A stretch of DNA of 7,955 nt from Thermoplasmata archaeon. Lineage in GTDB: Archaea; Thermoplasmatota; Thermoplasmata; Thermoplasmatales; Thermoplasmataceae. Below, in pieces: positions 7,465 to 7,955 of the stretch. A program made the translations under genes and the position numbers. A model generated the notes under the pieces. The model worked only from the letters and a program-made list of their open reading frames with translations, was not told the origin of the DNA and did no database searches. The stretch covers positions 1 through 7,955 of the forward strand of contig JAKAYH010000087.1 of the NCBI GenBank assembly GCA_021826835.1. Reading direction: 5' to 3'. The stretch's first letter is position 1, and each line of letters starts with the position of its first letter.

Positions 7465-7491
7465 AAATAAGGTTTTCAAAATCTTATTTTT
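7465..7491 (+). terminator. Hairpin plus T-tract terminator of the aminopeptidase gene
   Basis: Beginning 7 nt after the TAA, arms 7465-7475 and 7479-7489 pair over 11 bp (one G-U) around a TCA triloop, and a T5 run (7487-7491) overlaps the end of the stem. A second weaker pairing, CTTAT (7483-7487) with ATAAG (7495-7499), flanks the same T run. This looks like an intrinsic terminator for the plus-strand gene. Confidence 0.6.
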
Positions 7492-7509
7492 AACATAAGA
7501 AAATGAAAA

Positions 7510-7527
7510 CCCCTCGGGAAGTAGGGG
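7510..7527. repeat. GC-rich hairpin CCCCT/AGGGG
   Basis: CCCCT (7510-7514) and AGGGG (7523-7527) pair around an 8-nt loop in otherwise AT-rich DNA. On the minus strand the stem is followed by TTTT, so it could terminate minus-strand transcription arriving from the right. On the plus strand it is followed by A5, not T. Confidence 0.4.
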
Positions 7528-7540
7528 AAAAATATTGTTT

Positions 7541-7582
7541 TTGGCCAATACTGACTTGAGATGTGCCAATTAAAGTCAGTAT
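7541..7582. repeat. 10-bp perfect inverted repeat with pseudoknot potential
   Basis: ATACTGACTT (7548-7557) and AAGTCAGTAT (7573-7582) are perfect reverse complements around a 15-nt spacer. TTGGC (7541-7545), part of the palindrome TTGGCCAA, also pairs with GCCAA (7565-7569) inside that spacer, giving the interleaved order of an H-type pseudoknot. It lies about 90 nt past the aminopeptidase stop. It could be a structured 3' RNA, a DNA-binding site, or the end of a decayed mobile element. No T-tract follows directly on either strand. Confidence 0.5.
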
Positions 7583-7702
7583 ATCGTGAACATAAACTAT
7601 GGCCTTGAAATCCTCAAATTCATGCAAAGAATACTTATCTGAATCTTTTGTTTCATTAGAATTTTCTGTTAAACCAACTTAGGATGTGCTTTAAAATGGA
7701 GC

Positions 7703-7764
7703 TTCTCCAGAATGCTTCTTGAGGACAATCCTTCTAAAACTTATTCTTCAAGATTTCTCCAGAA
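7703..7764. repeat. Short direct repeat TTCTCCAGAA
   Basis: TTCTCCAGAA occurs at 7703-7712 and 7755-7764, each followed by one variable base and GCT, giving 13 of 14 matching bases at 52-nt spacing. It lies within the possibly decayed frame and may reflect a small tandem duplication, or chance. Confidence 0.35.
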
Positions 7765-7852
7765 AGCTAAATTGTCTAATTAGTATAATTTGATGAATTT
7801 GTCCATGAATACTTCCTTTTGTTTATTGTTATGAAGAGTCTTATAAAGAGGC

Positions 7853-7955
7853 ATGAGGAGGCCTTTGAACATAATATTAATTACTAATAATTTGTTGGAG
7901 ACTGTCTTGAAAAATTACGTTTTCAAAAGCCCATATTGGTACTTTTATCCTTTAA
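7853..7955 (+). CDS. Possible 5' end of a gene cut by the window edge
   Basis: From the ATG at 7853 the frame is open for 34 codons to the window end, beginning MRRPLNIILITNNLL and continuing with an aromatic-rich segment (KSPYWYFYPL). An in-frame stop at 7844-7846 bounds it upstream. An AT-rich TTTATTGTTA at 7822-7831 is about 27 nt before the ATG, which would suit a leaderless start. Alternatively GGAG (7897-7900) sits 6 nt before an in-frame TTG at 7907, with TTATAAA (7841-7847) as its promoter. I do not recognise the protein. Its length is too short to exclude a chance open frame. Confidence 0.35.
   Translation, partial: MRRPLNIILITNNLLETVLKNYVFKSPYWYFYPL

Larger units (their letters stand above)
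7490..7872 (-). pseudogene. Possible decayed coding sequence
   Basis: From an ATG at 7870-7872 one minus-strand frame runs 67 codons with TAA stops at 7780-7782 and 7741-7743 before ending in TAA at 7669-7671. It contains protein-like stretches such as LDNLAFWRNLEE and VLEGLSSRSILEKLHF, the latter resembling a helix-turn-helix segment. A neighbouring frame, shifted near 7670-7680, then stays open for 62 codons (7678 to 7490) and includes DSDKYSLHEFEDFKAIVY. The whole could be a transposase or regulator broken by two stops and a frameshift, but I recognise no family and AT-rich noise is possible. This is the main content of the gene-poor stretch 7459-7955. Confidence 0.25.

Noticed and set aside
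7204..7569. 121-codon minus-strand frame at the end of the aminopeptidase gene
   Set aside because: Two thirds of it is antisense to conserved coding sequence, and it crosses the terminator hairpin and part of the 7541-7582 inverted repeat.
1..7955. tRNA genes, rRNA, CRISPR arrays or a phage-defence system
   Set aside because: I saw no regularly spaced repeats, no tRNA T-loop and acceptor pairing, and every intact gene belongs to a metabolic, transport or peptidase family.

Overview
The window looks like chromosomal DNA from a Thermoplasmatales-type archaeon (Thermoplasma, Ferroplasma, Cuniculiplasma or a close relative). The best evidence is the 794-residue M1 aminopeptidase at 5074-7458, which closely resembles the tricorn-interacting factors F2/F3 of Thermoplasma acidophilum. 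Supporting signs are the AT-rich composition, many ATA isoleucine and AGA/AGG arginine codons, and divergent genes whose TATA-like boxes lie about 27 nt before the start codon, as expected for leaderless mRNAs. Genus cannot be settled from this sequence alone.

Layout. (1) 65-2243, plus strand: a MqnD/MqnA-family gene for menaquinone synthesis by the futalosine route, then 22 nt later a 12-helix MFS transporter with its own ribosome-binding site. (2) 2251-4812, minus strand: a tight operon read sua5, purE, purK. It encodes threonylcarbamoyl-AMP synthase (tRNA t6A modification) and the two enzymes that turn AIR into CAIR by way of N5-CAIR. purE is best started at an ATG just after the sua5 stop, and purE and purK share an ATGA overlap. 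The transporter and purK meet tail to tail with 7 nt between stop codons. (3) 4813-5073: a 261-nt divergent promoter region with two core promoters and a set of short words repeated in inverted order, one set facing each gene. (4) 5074-7458, plus strand: the F2/F3-like aminopeptidase, followed by a hairpin plus T-tract terminator. (5) 7459-7955: almost 500 nt without an intact gene. It holds several hairpins, one able to form a pseudoknot, a possible decayed reading frame on the minus strand, and perhaps the first 34 codons of a plus-strand gene cut by the window edge.

Functionally these are mostly housekeeping genes: quinone synthesis, purine synthesis, tRNA modification and peptide turnover downstream of tricorn/proteasome. 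I see no complete defence system, CRISPR array, intact transposase or evident new multi-gene system. The points most worth a second look are the divergent promoter region, the atypical signature of the MqnD-like enzyme, the linkage of three bicarbonate/CO2-handling enzymes, and the structured, decayed stretch at the right end.
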